The position numbers and the translations under genes were made by a program. Below are positions 44,873 to 58,790 of a DNA stretch of 64,000 bases, piece after piece. The notes under the pieces are model-generated. The model worked only from the letters and a program-made list of their open reading frames with translations, was not told the origin of the DNA and ran no database searches. The stretch covers positions 15,305,213 through 15,369,212 of the forward strand of contig NC_133479.1 of NCBI RefSeq assembly GCF_025370935.1, written 5' to 3'. The stretch comes from Choristoneura fumiferana. Its lineage: Eukaryota; Arthropoda; Insecta; Lepidoptera; Tortricidae. Numbering within the stretch: the first letter of the stretch is position 1; every line of letters starts with the position of its first letter.

Positions 44873-45783
44873 TTTTCTTCGACTGGGTAGGTACTTACTT
44901 ATTAATTACAATAAAAAATTAGAGAAAAGTTAACTTTAAATGTTTCATACCTTTAGTAAAAAGTATGGCAAACGCAAAGAGAAGGTAAACAACAATAAAC
45001 AGTGAGAAATATGAAATTTCAAAATTTGTCTAAGTTAAATTCTGTTTTTTACTAACGTTTACTTGCCTGTTACAATGTTAAAAATATGCGTTACTTATGT
45101 TGGCAGGCTATGGATTATGTTCGGCATGTTTTTATTCTGTACAAAAACCATATAAAATATACAACTGGCTGCACCTTAGCCTGTCCGAACGTACGAATAA
45201 AGAAAAAAAAAGTAAGTTGTTGCAGTATCGTTTTAGCAACATTACGATACAGCGCTGTTATGGGCAATAGACAATATAGATTTTTCCAGAATATTGTTAT
45301 GTATGCTGTTATATTACTGTTGGTGATTAAGTAAATCACAGATTACGGTATAGGAGTAGAAGAACAAAATTATCAATATCTTGCCATACGATCGATACAC
45401 GCGTTATTACGCGAGCGAACCTCATATTGCCACATGCGAATAAACAATCGAACGGGTACCTAACGACAATATCGTATCGGTTCGATTTATATTGTCGATA
45501 AAGCCGCGGCACACTAACCTCCATTTTACTTACCAAGAAATCCCCGACAAGCCGCGGTTAGGTGTAGTTTTAGTGTTACTGATGTAAAGTATGTGTCCCG
45601 GGAAAGCCACTTTGTAAGAAGATATCTACATCTTATGAATTATTCCTAGCATCTACCGCTGACTTCACTCGTGGGTTTCCTTCCGAATTATTTGCGACCT
45701 CTTGACATAGAACGCTGATGTGTTTGAGAGTGAAGAAAATTTACTAGGAAAAAACTCTTCGGTAGTCTCTCTAGGTGAAGCGA
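44873..45783. other. AT-rich DNA up to the assembly gap
   Basis: Overlapping frames of 66-82 codons on both strands show no domain. The sequence ends at the N run. Confidence 0.4.
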
Positions 45784-45883
45784 NNNNNNNNNNNNNNNNN
45801 NNNNNNNNNNNNNNNNNNNNNNNNNNNNNNNNNNNNNNNNNNNNNNNNNNNNNNNNNNNNNNNNNNNNNNNNNNNNNNNNNNN
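45784..45883. other. Assembly gap of exactly 100 N
   Basis: A run of 100 N, a size commonly used for joins of unknown length. Sequence left of it (ending AGGTGAAGCGA) is matched at 59990-59998, and sequence right of it is matched at 31672. Confidence 0.98.
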
Positions 45884-46615
45884 ACACAGACACAGAGCGG
45901 TCAAACTTATAACACCCCTATTTTTGCGTCGGGGGTTAAAAACATCACAATTGACATAATAATAGAAAAAAGACTACACATACATGACGCTAAATCTCGA
46001 ATTTGATGATAAAATTATGATCCTGCACTGCAGCAATTATGCCATGCAAAGCATGGGGCTCAATTAATCAATTCAATTAGCTATTCAATGTTCTTTTTTA
46101 TTAGGTACCTATTCCATTCAAACTTTTTTTCAATTTACGTATCTCTCTCTCTCTCTCTCTTATGATGTCGTTAGCTGTAGACGAACAAAACGTTTATAAA
46201 AATAAAACATTCTAATCTAAGCATAGGGCAAACGTTGTATCCCTAGTTCGTTTACTTTTTATATAAATTCCAACGAACTGAAAATTTTCTAGCAAAATAA
46301 AAATATATGGGCGCTGCAATCGATCGTCCTCAAACCATTAAATGCTAAGCGGTCCAACGGAAAATATCGGAAATGGCAACCGCCACAAAGCAAAATGCTG
46401 CTTTGAAACTATTCTTCAGTCTTTCAACATTGACGTTTGAAAACTTTAGCGTGATTGGATGGTTGTTAAAAAGTTTTACCAGAAAATAAAAGTTTTGAAC
46501 GCAAACATCAAAATGAGAGTTATCGTTTAGTTTTTACGTATTTAGTTTTGTGCTTATTTAAAAGAAAACATTCTTCGCGATCAATATTTTGATATCGTAA
46601 TCGCTAAATGTAGCT

Positions 46616-46734
46616 GTGGCAGCCTAGTTTGGCCTATGGCCTTTTACGCACAGGATCGTGGGTTCAAACTTGCACTCGCACTTCTATGTTTTTTTTGGAA
46701 TAACCTACAAGTTTGTACGTGCAAAATTTAGGAG
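46616..46734 (+). mobile_element. Diverged SINE head, second copy
   Basis: Counterpart of 32452-32570. Confidence 0.5.
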
Positions 46735-47655
46735 AAGGGACCATGAATAAACTTGCAATACAGCGATATAGTGATGCATATAAATGTTTGACTGTGTGAT
46801 GTGAGTCTAGAACCCACATTTGAGAGTAAGCCTGTAAAGGTAAACGCACCAGAGTTGTCGCCACTGTCTCCATAGCAGCTATCTTTAATCTTATGTTATT
46901 ACCAATAGAGGTGACAGCTATGTGTCATATTGGGCATTACCGTGACAAGCACTATACGACGCTTACCTAGTAGATCGGAGATGAGTTGAAAACACACGTG
47001 ATAAGAAGTTTTTAACATGCTGATTGCTTACTGTACAAAAGCTTTACACATCCTCAAAAGGAACAGCTGTATTCAAAGACGACGTAACTGTCATTGCAAA
47101 CTTAAAATTTCGTGGCAAACAAAGGATGTCCTGAACCATTTTCAACATCAACAACATTGCCGCCATAACATTAACGTAATGAATTAAAGCGCAATGTTTA
47201 ATTGGCATATTGGACAAAAGTGTTTCGTGTCGCTGAGAATCATGCTGTAAATCACGCCGCAGAATTATGAGAGCGTGAAATTTATTACGTTCGCGTCGGG
47301 TTGCAAATTTTCATCATAGAGAGTAATTTTCTACACAATACGAAATTATTTACGGGTTCGAGTCTTTTGGTGTCTGTGGGTTGGGATGTTTTTACAACAT
47401 CCTGTAGCCATAAATAAACTCCTTGGCTGCTGGCTTAAAAAAATGGTTTAAAGCTGCATCCATAAACTTCGAGTCTTCTTATTTATTACACTAAGTATAG
47501 ATAGATAAGCATGATTCTACTATTATTGCAAATACGTAAGTATTTGAATACCTTTGTGTGTGTGTGTGTGCGTATGTGTACCAAGTTTTTTTTTTATTTA
47601 AGGCATTGGATAAAATTTGGTATGCAAGCTGTATATCTTTTTTTTCTTTATTTTA

Positions 47656-47797
47656 TTCGACTGGATGGCAAACGGGCAAGTGGGTCTCCTGATGGTAAGA
47701 GATCACCACCACCCATTACCCCTGGTATTGCAGATGCGTTGCCAACTTAGAGGCCTAAGATGGAATACCTCAAGTGCCAGTAATTTCACCGGCTTAG
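47656..47797 (+). repeat. Dispersed repeat (GACTGGATGG family), second copy with altered hairpin
   Basis: Counterpart of 33492-33640. Where copy 1 reads CCCATAAACATCTGCAATAC, this one reads CCCATTACCCCTGGTATTGC. One hairpin arm is lost and the loop is inverted. Confidence 0.75.
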
Positions 47798-48355
47798 ATT
47801 AAAGCAATCTATACAATGGTTCGGCAACATAACATTGGTTCAGTTGCATGCAACAAACCTAACTGAAATCAACGATGTAATTTTTGCGAATTCCCGTCCA
47901 ATTTTTGCAAATTAGGTCAATGTTTTAAAAGCGCGTGAAGACAAGTAACATGCATGAAGACATGTACTTTTGGGAGTACATACATACAATGTGCATTTTC
48001 TGGCCTTACTATACATCTTGAGGTTTTGATGTAGTTAAGTATGAACGGCGTACACAATCTGTTCATCCGAAATCTCAATCAGATTCTAAATTCCAAACAT
48101 GATTTAAAGTCTATTTACGTAGAATCCTCATGTTCAACTCGATCTCATTTACAGTGATACGGAATTTCAAACATTCCATTTGTTAAGTCATTTATTTATT
48201 AAATACGTCTACGTACAAATTACTTTTGCGCTACAAGGCGGTGGTGCAGTACACAGTGTTAACTTAATAAGAACTGAACTCAACATACTTTGCAACTCAC
48301 GATTTCACTAGATACATCATCAGCCAGAAGAATTCCATTGCTGAACAAAACGCCT

Positions 48356-48556
48356 CCCCCTTAGAACGTCACAATGAATGACAATTTGCCACTAGTATCC
48401 ACTGGTGTGGTGTGCAGCTTTCCTCAGTCCACCTAGTGGGAGGCCTGCCAACGCTTCGTCTTCCCGTTCATGATCACCACTCGAGTACTTTTCTACCGCA
48501 ACGGTTATCTGTTTTTCGAGCGATGTAGCCCGCACATTGCCATTTCATATTTTTAG
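48356..48556 (-). pseudogene. LINE C-terminal relic, second copy
   Basis: Counterpart of 34175-34375, with the same stops. Confidence 0.7.
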
Positions 48557-48683
48557 AGCCCTGTCTGTGACTTTTTTCGAGTTTTTCGGTGAATATTAAT
48601 TAAAGACGTATTTTCTTTTTGAGTTTTTGTTAACTTTTATTGTCAAAAAAGTTAATATTTAAATTAATGGTGACCATAATAGG

Positions 48684-48794
48684 GCTGGCTCTTTCCTCGG
48701 TCAACGTATTGGCATTACCACACAACGAGGAAACGCAACCAGCCTTATGGGCACCCTACCCAATTGCAACGACTTGGGTGATATTTGTAAATAA
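48684..48794 (+). pseudogene. IQRGNA retroelement end, second copy
   Basis: Counterpart of 34503-34613; stop TAA at 48792-48794. Confidence 0.7.
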
Positions 48795-49845
48795 AGATTT
48801 TTAGGATTAGAGTAAGATAGTCTTAGTTCTTTTTTACTTATTTCTGTTAATTATTGTATATATATATATTTTTTTTTATAAATAAATTCCAATTGGAAGA
48901 TGGTATTTTTCCCAGTACTCTACTTCTCCAAAAAATAATATTAAAGTTTCAAATTACGAATCTACCGTGTTTAAAATGTAAATAGTTAAATACCTACTTA
49001 TGTTGTAAGTCGTTCATCGAACACTGTAGATATATTTTGACTGACTTCATTGTTCTGGGAGAACGAAATCGCGGGATAAAGCAAGTCATACATACTATAG
49101 AGTGTTTCGTGGTACACGCGATAAGTCAAAATAACCGACTGTTGAAAAAAGAACACTACGAGGTGCTACGAGTATGTAAAAGTTAAAATTTTAAGTACTT
49201 ATTCGTGAATTATTAGATCGAGTTATTGTGTATGTATGTTTGACCACACAATCCTCGATATGACCTGCAGTACTGCTGTTATGATTACCACTGTAGCAAC
49301 TCTGTCGTTTGACTACTCATTAAGGGAGACAGCGCCCAGGAATGCGCTTCATTATTTTCTTGGCTTTCTCAAATTGCGACCGACGACTGCTTCCCGGCAG
49401 CCGGCGAAATGCTCAAAATTTGAATATCTACTTGAATAAACATAGTACACGTATGAGCATAAAGTATGAGCATTGACTGTATGTGCATGAAGATTTTAAA
49501 TACGAGTTTTTGGAAAACTGTTAGGGTATGCGCGTGTCATAAGAGGTACAACATCGCAATATTGTGACGATCCATCATATGATGCTAATGCATCATGCAC
49601 CAGGCGTAAGTTTGTAAAAAGAGAGTGAAATGTCGGCAACCATTTTGGGTTGCAATTATTACAGCAACGAACGTTTGACATTTAGTAAATGTTTACAATC
49701 TCCAAACCAGTAAACTTTAAATGAAGTTGGTTAGTAAAAATTGCAAACTCTAGTCACGTGGCTTAAGGTTAGGTTAGTTTTTTACTCTTCAAAAAGTTAA
49801 TATAGGTAATAGCTTTTAATAAATTAAATATATTAAATATAATGA

Positions 49846-49947
49846 CCCGGATAACTCACGTCTTAAATCGAGTTTAGCTCGACATGTTTCGGGCTAATCC
49901 GTAGCCCTTCGTCTTCGGAGCAACGCGACTCAGCGGCTACTGCAACA
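49846..49947 (-). mobile_element. Penelope-like 3'-end fragment, second copy
   Basis: Counterpart of 35664-35765. The hammerhead-like fold is kept at 49870-49931 without a change that I can see. Confidence 0.7.
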
Positions 49948-51228
49948 CTATTTAATAAATGTTTAGAAAAGTAGAGTTTATTCTAAACTTATCATTATTA
50001 TTCATAAGTAACAAATATCGGAACTTAATATCGTCGAGATAATTTCAAAAACTAATAGTACCTACCTATTCGTGATAAAGTCCCGATATGTTAGTTATGA
50101 ACTATTTTTATTCTTTTAAAGGCCATAATATGAAAAGTTTCAAAAATATTAATTTCTAACCATTTCATTTAAAGTAGGTAATGTATCATTCATAACATCA
50201 CGATACTTTCCGCATCTCGGTTTCAGCTGATGCCTACGGCTATATTCAATGGCTGAATTGTTTTTCAGTCGATTGAAATGTATAATTAATTGATTCGAAA
50301 AGAGGATTATGGTTGTTTCGTCTAGACTGCCACCGGCTATTAATTAATAAAGGTATTAATTGTAAAATAGACTTTGGCTCTCTGGGTCTCTATATAATAA
50401 TTTGTGTTTAATAAGTAATTACCGGTTTCTTGCAGCAATCTTGTATTCTTATGTCATGGATTGCATATCGCCGCTAACGAGATTAGGTACATATTTATCA
50501 TAGAATTGTTGAAATAAAAAGTGGAATGTGGCTCCTATTTTCACTTTCTAAAACTGAGATATTTTAAAAAAGACACAAATCTCTAAAATGATTATAATCT
50601 TTGATTAAAATTATGTCACAAAATACCTAACGTCTCCCGTCCCACAAAGTCCGATCAGGTTTTCTCTAAAACAAAAATTCATAATTAAATTAAACTTGAA
50701 TCCCTACGGAATGATCAATCTGGTATCTTGCGATTCTCGCGAGATCATTATGAGGCCGAGAGAGCAAATTAATTAAGTCTGGACGCTGAACTGCCTGCAA
50801 AATTAAATATCTTAGAGCCACGAAATTATGGAACAACGGAAATTATTCGATGCATTAATTAACAACTTCAAAATAAGCACGAGTGTCGGTGCCGAATTGA
50901 TTTTTAGTTCTGTTTTAGTATTCAAGATTTTTTAGGATATTACAATTTTATTAAAAGCTGTTAATCTCACATCAGGCGGCAATGAATAATAAAACTTTAT
51001 CTGGATAACTAACGAGGAGACATTTGCAAAAATAAAGGTTCTCATAATAATTGTGCGACAATTATTGATTTAACGTCATAAAGATATAGTAAAACTAAAA
51101 CCTCCTTCGTGAATATTGAAATTTTCAAATATGTAGAACTTATGTTTAGTGGCACTTATACATATTTGCTCCGAGGTTTAGCTCCGTCGTCAGAGCTACC
51201 ATGCACAGAATCCGATGGAAACAAATAA

Positions 51229-51536
51229 TCATCATCATCCCAGCCTATATACGTCCCACTGCAGGGCACAGGCCTTCTTGGAATGAGAGGGCTCGGGCAG
51301 TAGTTCCCACGCGGGCCCAGTGCGGATTGGGAACTTCACACACACTGTTGAATTGCTTCGCAGGTTTGTTGTACAGGTTTCCTAACGATATTTTCCTTCA
51401 CCGTAAAGCTCGTGGTAAATTTCAAATGTAATTCCGCACATGAATTTCGAAAAACTCAGAGGTGCAAGCCGGGGTTTGAACCCACGATCCTCTGCTTGAG
51501 AGGCCATAGGTCAAACCACTCGGCCACCACGGCTCA
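51229..51536 (-). mobile_element. tRNA-derived SINE, second copy (complete 3' end)
   Basis: Counterpart of 37048-37339, but with the full end ATCATCATCATCCCAGCCTA. It has a 4-base change near CAGGCCTTCTTGG. Confidence 0.85.
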
Positions 51537-52029
51537 GCAAATAAATAATCCATTCTAAATGTAGGCCGCCCGTTGATGGCGACGATCCTCAGTCATGAGG
51601 GAACGACTGGAATGGATGGATACATATTTGAAAAGTAATAAGAATTTAATGTGCTAGTACTTAAATGTTTTTGTGATGAAACTTATTCCTCTCCTTTCAC
51701 TTAGTCATGAACAAACTACGAGTAGTGTCTTCGAATGTTTTTTTATACACTCTGAGAAAGTTACATTTTCTTTACTCGGCTAAACTATCAAAAAGCACAG
51801 TCGGGGTAGTTCATTTCATAAACCTCAATATGGATGGAACGAGGGAGCACAATGTAGGTCAATCAACTTTACCCCTGCTCTCGAAGTTCCCCCATTATTT
51901 CTCCCGAAGCTATGTAACCGAATTTATTTTTATTTAAAGTCGCACTATTTGAAGTTTGAAGTACGTACATATTTTGAGCTTCATCGTCATATTACGACCC
52001 AAATACCCCGACCCGACCCGATTTTCTTG

Positions 52030-52169
52030 TACCCAAATTGTTGTCTGGAAGAGATTGCTTTTAAGCGATAAGACCGCCTATTGTCTACCCTGAATCTAAG
52101 TGTTTATATTATAAGTTTTTTGTACTGCTTTATGGTGTGCAATAAAGAATATTTGTATTTGTATTTGTA
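52030..52169 (+). mobile_element. LINE 3' end (CR1-like), second copy
   Basis: Counterpart of 37833-37973. Confidence 0.65.
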
Positions 52170-52730
52170 CGGTTGCCAAATCTCATATCTCCACCGTAAG
52201 ACATTCATTGCTTATTCAACTTCAAGAACAGTAGGTAGAGCAAGCAGGAAAGCTATTTGTAATTCCTTTTATCCTGATAATTCTAGCGTTCAGAAAGCGG
52301 TGGAAATGCTGCGACTGACAGCCAGCAGAATCTTTAAACTAAATCATTAGTATTTAAACCTTTGAAGTTTGTTTATTCACCTGGCTAGCTCGCTAGGTTA
52401 GTTTGTACCTCATTTAACTGCTTTCTGTCTTCTAGCAATACTAATGTTTAAGAACAGTTTGCAGGATGCAGAATATTCTCATCAAAATTTCTCACTCCGC
52501 AACATGTTTCAATCAAATACATGTTTAAGATAATTGCATCACTGTCATTCACAAGAAAAGTGAATGTGCAAATTTCTTTCATCTCTATTTTTAGGAATGT
52601 CAGACAAATATTGTATCTCTGTAATGGCTTTTAAACCCGAGGCTACAATAGCGATATAAGTTTAACCTGTGCGTTGGTGTGACTGTTTCTGATGGGATTT
52701 TTTAGTAAATAAGATTACAATATTTATTTA

Positions 52731-52848
52731 TGCAACTGTATCGTAATAGGGGTAAAAGACGTGTGTGGCTTTGTGAAACGTACGCGTACGTTTCATCGTT
52801 TCATAATAGGGTCACATAAGTGTTTTAAGGCCTAATTACGTACTTGCA
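52731..52848. mobile_element. Foldback MITE, second copy with rebuilt centre
   Basis: Counterpart of 38537-38651. The centre is now the perfect palindrome GAAACGTACGCGTACGTTTC followed by an extra ATCGTTTC, and the right end reads TACTTGCA instead of TACAGTTGCA. Confidence 0.7.
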
Positions 52849-53250
52849 TACAATATTTTATTTACATCCATATATTAAATCCTCTATCATGTGTTCAAGA
52901 TCCATTGAGAATGACTTGCATTAACGAGAACTAGGTAGGTATGTCTGCCCTACGAGCTGCGCCCGCTGCGCGCGCGACGACTTGCTGTTGCTTGTGCGCG
53001 CGGCGCGGCGCGCCCCGGTGCTGTAATGATGTATGAAATCTCATTACAATACAGATTTCTGTATCGTAATGACCATTACGATACAGCCGTGTTCATAATA
53101 GAATCCAATGTCGTAATGCTGGTCATTATCTATGGTTTTTGAACGCATAATGGAGGATTTACTATATAGGTGTAGAAACTAACATTATCCTAACAACATG
53201 TACACATTTACATTTTTGTATTTGACACTTGTTTAAAACTTTTATACTAT

Positions 53251-53476
53251 ACTAGCCGTTACCCGCGACTCCGTCCGCGAAGAATCCGTTTATCGTTATC
53301 TCGCGGGAACTATGCAATTTTCCGGGATAAAAACTATCCTATGCCCTTCTCCGGGAGCTAAACTATCTGTATACCGAATTTCATCTAAATCGGTTCAGTG
53401 GTTTGGATGTGATGGAGTAACAAACAAACAAACAAACAGACTTAAAAACTTTCCAATTTATAATATTAGTGAGAAG
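53251..53476 (+). repeat. Dispersed lepidopteran repeat, second copy
   Basis: Counterpart of 39055-39268, with extra CAAA units (AACAAACAAACAAACAGAC). Confidence 0.7.
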
Positions 53477-53660
53477 TGAGATGGATTGTAGAAGGAAGGA
53501 TGACAAACTTTCACGGGGAAAAGTTGCAAGTGTCCAGCTTTAAGCGGTACCTAGATAACAGTTTTAAATCCCTCCAGACTGACGCTAGAGTAGCAAGAGT
53601 GTCTAAAATAATTTAGTAGATATTATTCTAAAGTAACTATTTAATGTGAAAAAACGTGGA

Positions 53661-53765
53661 TACCTTGCTTAGTACCCATAACACAAGCTTTGCTAAGATT
53701 ACTTTGGGACTAGGTCAATTGGTGTGAATTGTCCGGTGATATTTATTTATTTATTTATTTACCTA
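53661..53765 (+). repeat. 3' end of the second SINE family, second copy
   Basis: Counterpart of 39459-39565, with a TTTA tail of different length. Confidence 0.65.
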
Positions 53766-54888
53766 ATAGTTAAATTTTCGCGATCTGTTAAAAACATTAA
53801 TAATGACCTAATGTGGTACCAGTACCGCCTCAATAACACTTTCGCTGACATTTTTACAAGTTTGTGCTACTTCTGTCCACACTCCATACCTTTATTGAGG
53901 AATTCTGAAAAATTTACAAATTTTAATATAAACTACACCACTTAAGACACCTTTTTGCCAAGCGAGAATGCTAAACATGAATAGGTCATTTTATATCACA
54001 CAAGCAATATTTTAAAAATGTTACCACAACAGATCATTTTTAATAAGTGAAATAAAGGCTTCGAGTAGGGAAGTCTTCCAAATCAAGTCACCATAATGCA
54101 CAAGTTAAACAATGTTGTTATCTAAATAATATTCATATTATTATGTCCCGCCAACATGACATGCGACAGGTGCACAAGCAAAACAAGGGGTCTTATTATG
54201 TTGACATTTAAATGTACAAGTAGGTATCTGGAATTTAGAAATTGTATTTTCAGAGAACGGAATCAGAGACCTGAAATTTATGTGCAAACATTTTAATCAT
54301 TAACCAGTTTAAAATAACATTTAAACTGGTTTTAAAATTTCATTTCATAAAACGCTCAGATATTTATTTGTATTCGATTAATTCCATCAGGATAAATGTT
54401 ATATTAATTCAAAATATGTTTTGCTCAGTGGAGGCTAAGTGGTTAATTCGTTTGAATAAGGAAGATATCAAACTGGAGCAAAAGCAAAGAGTAAATCCAA
54501 TTGCTTGTCCAAATTTTGATTATACTTTCTGCTTGTCTTTACTATTTACTGAAGGCGCGCGAAGTGTATCTAAACAGATAAACTTTGCGCGATTCCAAAG
54601 ATATTCTATAGTAAAAAATACAGATTGAGTTTGCAGGTTGTGTAGTTTTAAATTACAAGTAAGTTCATGAAACTACTAGCTTTTGCTTGCAACTTTTCTG
54701 CGTTGCGTGGGAAATTTACATGTTCCCAGGATAAAAAGTGGCTCTATAGGTGAAAGTTTTTTTTAAATCCGTTCACTTGTTTTTGAGTTTGACTAGCATA
54801 TGCAATCAAATAAACTAGCAATCATTTTTTTTTCCTGGGTATAGTATAATACATATTGATGTATTTATGAATTTAGAAGTGTAAACAC

Positions 54889-55021
54889 TAACCTCGAGAC
54901 CGTATTGCCTAATGTTTCTGACGCTCGCGATCGCAATCAAATGACAGATTCAGCATACAAAAACTGTCATTTGATTGTGATCGCGAGTTTCAGAAACGTT
55001 ACGCAATAAGGCCTCTGGTTA
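54889..55021. mobile_element. Foldback MITE with 55-bp arms, second copy
   Basis: Counterpart of 40695-40827, with a few substitutions. Confidence 0.8.
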
Positions 55022-55497
55022 TAAATGGTTTGTCTGTGTCCGGCAGAGAGGCAAGGAGGCAAGCGTCAAAGTGACAGGTAAAGACTAACGAATGTTTAAG
55101 TAATTATTGAGGTAAAATGCGTTTATGAATGAAGGTTTAAATCATTTTCGAGAAATAAACAGACAGTATCTATATACTGTGTTGTAATGTATTCAAATCA
55201 TACACTACTACGTGAAAAAAATCACGTTCGTCTTGATTAGAAAAGTAATGCGGAAGCAACGTAGCCATCTTTCTTTGTTTATTTGCGGAAGTAGATTTCG
55301 TAACAAGAGGAGCACCTAATTTCTATATCCTACTATTTTGATGATTATGTCGTTTTTTTTCTGCGAATTACGTTGCTACGTTAGTGAGTAATTATGCTTA
55401 CTTCCAAGACAGGAAATCCGCAAGGAATCATTTGGTTAAATAATTAACAATGGTTTAGAATTTGCATAGTTTTTCTTTTTAGTACATTGTGTCTTAA

Positions 55498-55978
55498 GGG
55501 CGGTAAACAAGGAATTACGAACGAGACTCTATAAGAAGCCCGAAGTCGAAGACTGAGGGCTTTAATGAGTCGATGTTCGTAATTCTAGTACCGCCCATGC
55601 GACATACAATGTTTTTCATTACATTTGCGAGTAAAATTGTATATTTGTAAAAGAAAAACTAATATTTTTTCAAAAATTGCCGATACCGCTGACTACGGTC
55701 TTGGCAGCGCCAGCCTCCGCGCCACCCTACCCCACGCAGCATGTGCCTGACGTGCGCGCGCCGCGCTCCTGCAGGCGCTGCAGCACGCCGTGCAGTATAT
55801 CACACTCATTGACCGACCTTGGGCTTCATGACAACAAAATTAGTACGGGCAATGACTCATTTACCGACCACGGGTGTCATGACAAGCACATTAAGGTCGA
55901 GGGTTTTATTTGGGGGGTTGCAACCAAGGTAGCCTGCATGTTTCGACACTGTTTACGAGCAAGTGTGATGAAAAATCC
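55498..55978 (+). repeat. Dispersed repeat (GCCCGAAGTCGAAGAC family), second copy
   Basis: Counterpart of 41301-41750, with about 30 extra GC-rich bases (GACGTGCGCGCGCCGCGCTC) near 55750. They lengthen the chance frame here to 146 codons. Confidence 0.6.
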
Positions 55979-56577
55979 TTTATTTGACAGTTCACAAAAA
56001 GTTTTGGTAGTCTTTTTTCTAAAACCTTTCTTTTCAATTAGTTACTCCAATCATTTAAAATCCACAGAGGCAATATTTTTTTTAAACTTGCTGAATAAAG
56101 TAACAATTTGTGAATAATAATCCTTTCCCATTTTCTTTTCCCTGGCTTTTATTTAATATCTCGTATTTGTTTATACTTAGTGATAAATACATACAATTAA
56201 TTTCATTTTTTTCTAGTAGGACTTTACTCGAACTTAATTGAAATTCGGAACGGAAATCTAGTTTGGATGACCATGTACATTCAGCAATTACATGTTTTAA
56301 CGTAGTTTATTATGCTTAATAATATTGTGATGTCTTATGCATATTACTTATCAACGCAATTCTTGATTGTAAAATATATATTGTGTCTAAGCAAACACTC
56401 GTATCATTACTCAAACATATCTTAACCCTTGTTATCAACACGACACGAAGTGCATGTCATTGGCATATCGACATAGCCGAGTTGCAGCAATCTCAGAAAT
56501 GCGGAGTTTTGAAGTGTTTCAACCGCCATTTCCCTTAATGTTACGAAAATCTAAAAATTAAGGTCCATGAACTAAAA

Positions 56578-56690
56578 CCAATGAGGGCTATCGCGTATGA
56601 ATTCGCCACTAGAGGCGCTAGTGTAGCGTGAGGTCTTCGAAATGTCAAATCTCATAGTTTTTGGGTGAGCTACGCGGGTTTATTTATAAT
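56578..56690. repeat. MITE fragment (CTAGAGGCGCTAG type), second copy
   Basis: Counterpart of 42339-42447. Confidence 0.45.
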
Positions 56691-57767
56691 TAGAATAATT
56701 TTGTGAATATTTTGCAATATCTGAAATTAATTATGGCATATATGCGTTCCGGGGCAATGAATGTCTGTGTTTTGAGACAGTTCTGTCTTTCGGAAACCTT
56801 TGTCCTCCCTTTTTTCCGAACAAAACGGGGACTATGCAACACTGTGGCATGGTCGATATTTTTATGGTACGGTTTTAAAGTGTATTAAATATGATTTTAA
56901 TCTAAACTTTGTTTTCTCGCCCGTAATAACAGACTTTGAAAGCCATACTAAAAACCTCACGCAACAGTGCGCCATCCATAAAAAACTGTTCTTGTCTTTA
57001 ATTAATATAATAATATATTTTTGTTTTTATAACATCTGTCAAACATAGTTATTCAAATAATATTCTACGGTAGGCATGCGGACGGCGGACATGTTTCGAG
57101 CATACCTCGGCTATTAATGCGTTAGTGACCCGTGTATCTTATTTAAATAAATAATAATAATGTCTGTGTGTCACGTCAGTTTGTATTCAAAGTCGTATAA
57201 AATACAAAAAATATAAAGTCACAAAAAACATAGAAGTATTATTATTGCAGACAGGGAATACGCGTAGGTCGATCATAACAAGTTGATCCTCGCTTCCGTG
57301 TGGACGCATTAATCACATTAGGACCCTGGAGCCAGCGTGGGCTTGCATAACTGAGTGACAAGCATTATCCCGAAATACAGACGCAGAGTCGAATTCTGAC
57401 CGACGACAGATTAGGTACTGTGTGGCGAATAATTATGTGCAAACATGCAGTTGTCCTCTTTACAATCAATCTCACAATGATTTCTTTGGTAGATGTATGA
57501 AACGGCAACAATTTAAAACCAAAAGGTTCTTGGACTATCAGATTATTGTATTGTCACCAGGTCACCTATATCTTTCAGCTCAACTAGATACCAGGAAATA
57601 TGGTCGACAAATTTTAATGGTTTGCAATGAAATGAAATAGTTTATATAGTTTTATTTTGCAAATTTTGTAGCTACAACCTATGTAATAATAATCCTAAGA
57701 ACGTTATAATTTAAATAAAATTTGGAACAAAAAACGCCATTAGTTTTCATTATTAATAATAATATAG

Positions 57768-57925
57768 GCCAATTGGACGGAAAGAGACGCGCCGAGTGAA
57801 GGAAAGTGGATCGGCATCGCTTCCGTCGAACATGTTTCGGTTGGCTGCTCTGATAGAGAAGAGCACGAAAAGCTAACGGCCAATCTTCAGGGCTGAAGAG
57901 GCATTGAAAGAAGAAGAAAAAAAAC
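57768..57925 (+). repeat. Dispersed repeat ending GCATTGAAAGAAGAAG, second copy
   Basis: Counterpart of 43539-43697. Confidence 0.45.
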
Positions 57926-58318
57926 TGTAGCTAACAAGACAATACATAGAGTGAGACATCTGCGTGCCGTCAGCATCTGTGACGTCCCAAACCCAATGAC
58001 AGCCGCCCTACATACATCAAGACGATCAACCCTTTGCGCAGGCAAATTTGTCACGTCACACGCAGATGATTGATATAGGGAATCACGTTTGATATTGAAT
58101 TTGCTGTAACAGACATGTCATGGCGAAATCGCGGTTTTTAACCAACTACGGAAGTCAAAAGGAGGATAATTTCTATAGTAGGTAAATGTAAGTTCTATAC
58201 CATCTTTCTTTCTCTTCTCATATTAGCTTAGTTTACAGAGAGTATTAAGCTTTTGTAAAAGTTACTCTTTCAATATAATATTTTTGGCTGACTGGATTAT
58301 CTGTTGATGATTGTACTT

Positions 58319-58790
58319 GTATACGCTATTTGACAGCTCCTGAATTTGGCATATCCTATACCTATATTATTATGAGAAACATGTTTACCGGCAGCCAGGC
58401 TTTTTAAGGGAGGTTAAAGTAACGTATTTCTGTAACTTAACCATGACATTAATTTTAATAATAAACTAAAATTCTGACTTTGTTAACTTTCTAACAAAAT
58501 TTAAGTGGCAATTAACTTTCCTGTAAATTGCTGGCAATTATAATTTTGTTATAAGTCTGCCGATAACATACTGTATACAGTCAAGCTTTAGCGAAGAAAA
58601 ATATTGATTCGGTTGAAAATTGGATTAATCTTTATTTTTTGAAAAATCTATTAAGTACCTACTTATGTATGTCTCTTGTAAAAAGCTTTTTATATGAAGC
58701 ATGTATAGCGCTACTTGCATGTGACGTCACATGCAAGTACCTATATCTTTCTCTGGCAAATTTTGAATTTCAAGCCTTTATAACTCTGTT
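58319..58790 (+). repeat. Dispersed repeat with 28-bp palindrome, second copy
   Basis: Counterpart of 44091-44575; palindrome at 58712-58739, unchanged although its flanks differ. Confidence 0.65.

Larger units (their letters stand above)
31672..45783 (+). repeat. First copy of a 14.1-kb duplicated block
   Basis: The 14112 bases from ACACAGACACAGAGCGGTC to TCTCTAGGTGAAGC before the N run recur in the same order and orientation at 45884-59998. By eye, most stretches are identical for tens to hundreds of bases, with scattered substitutions, microsatellite length changes and indels of 1 to about 40 bases. No recognisable host gene lies inside. Short open frames at 35054-35257 and 40183-40443 are kept in both copies, but that follows from the overall similarity. 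Confidence 0.95.

Noticed and set aside
45665..45959. Frames that run across the N run
   Set aside because: They depend on unknown bases and cannot be read.
55677..56117. 146-codon frame, the longest in the second block
   Set aside because: Its counterpart at 41545-41892 has a different start and length because of an indel, and it lies over a dispersed repeat that also occurs at 4715.
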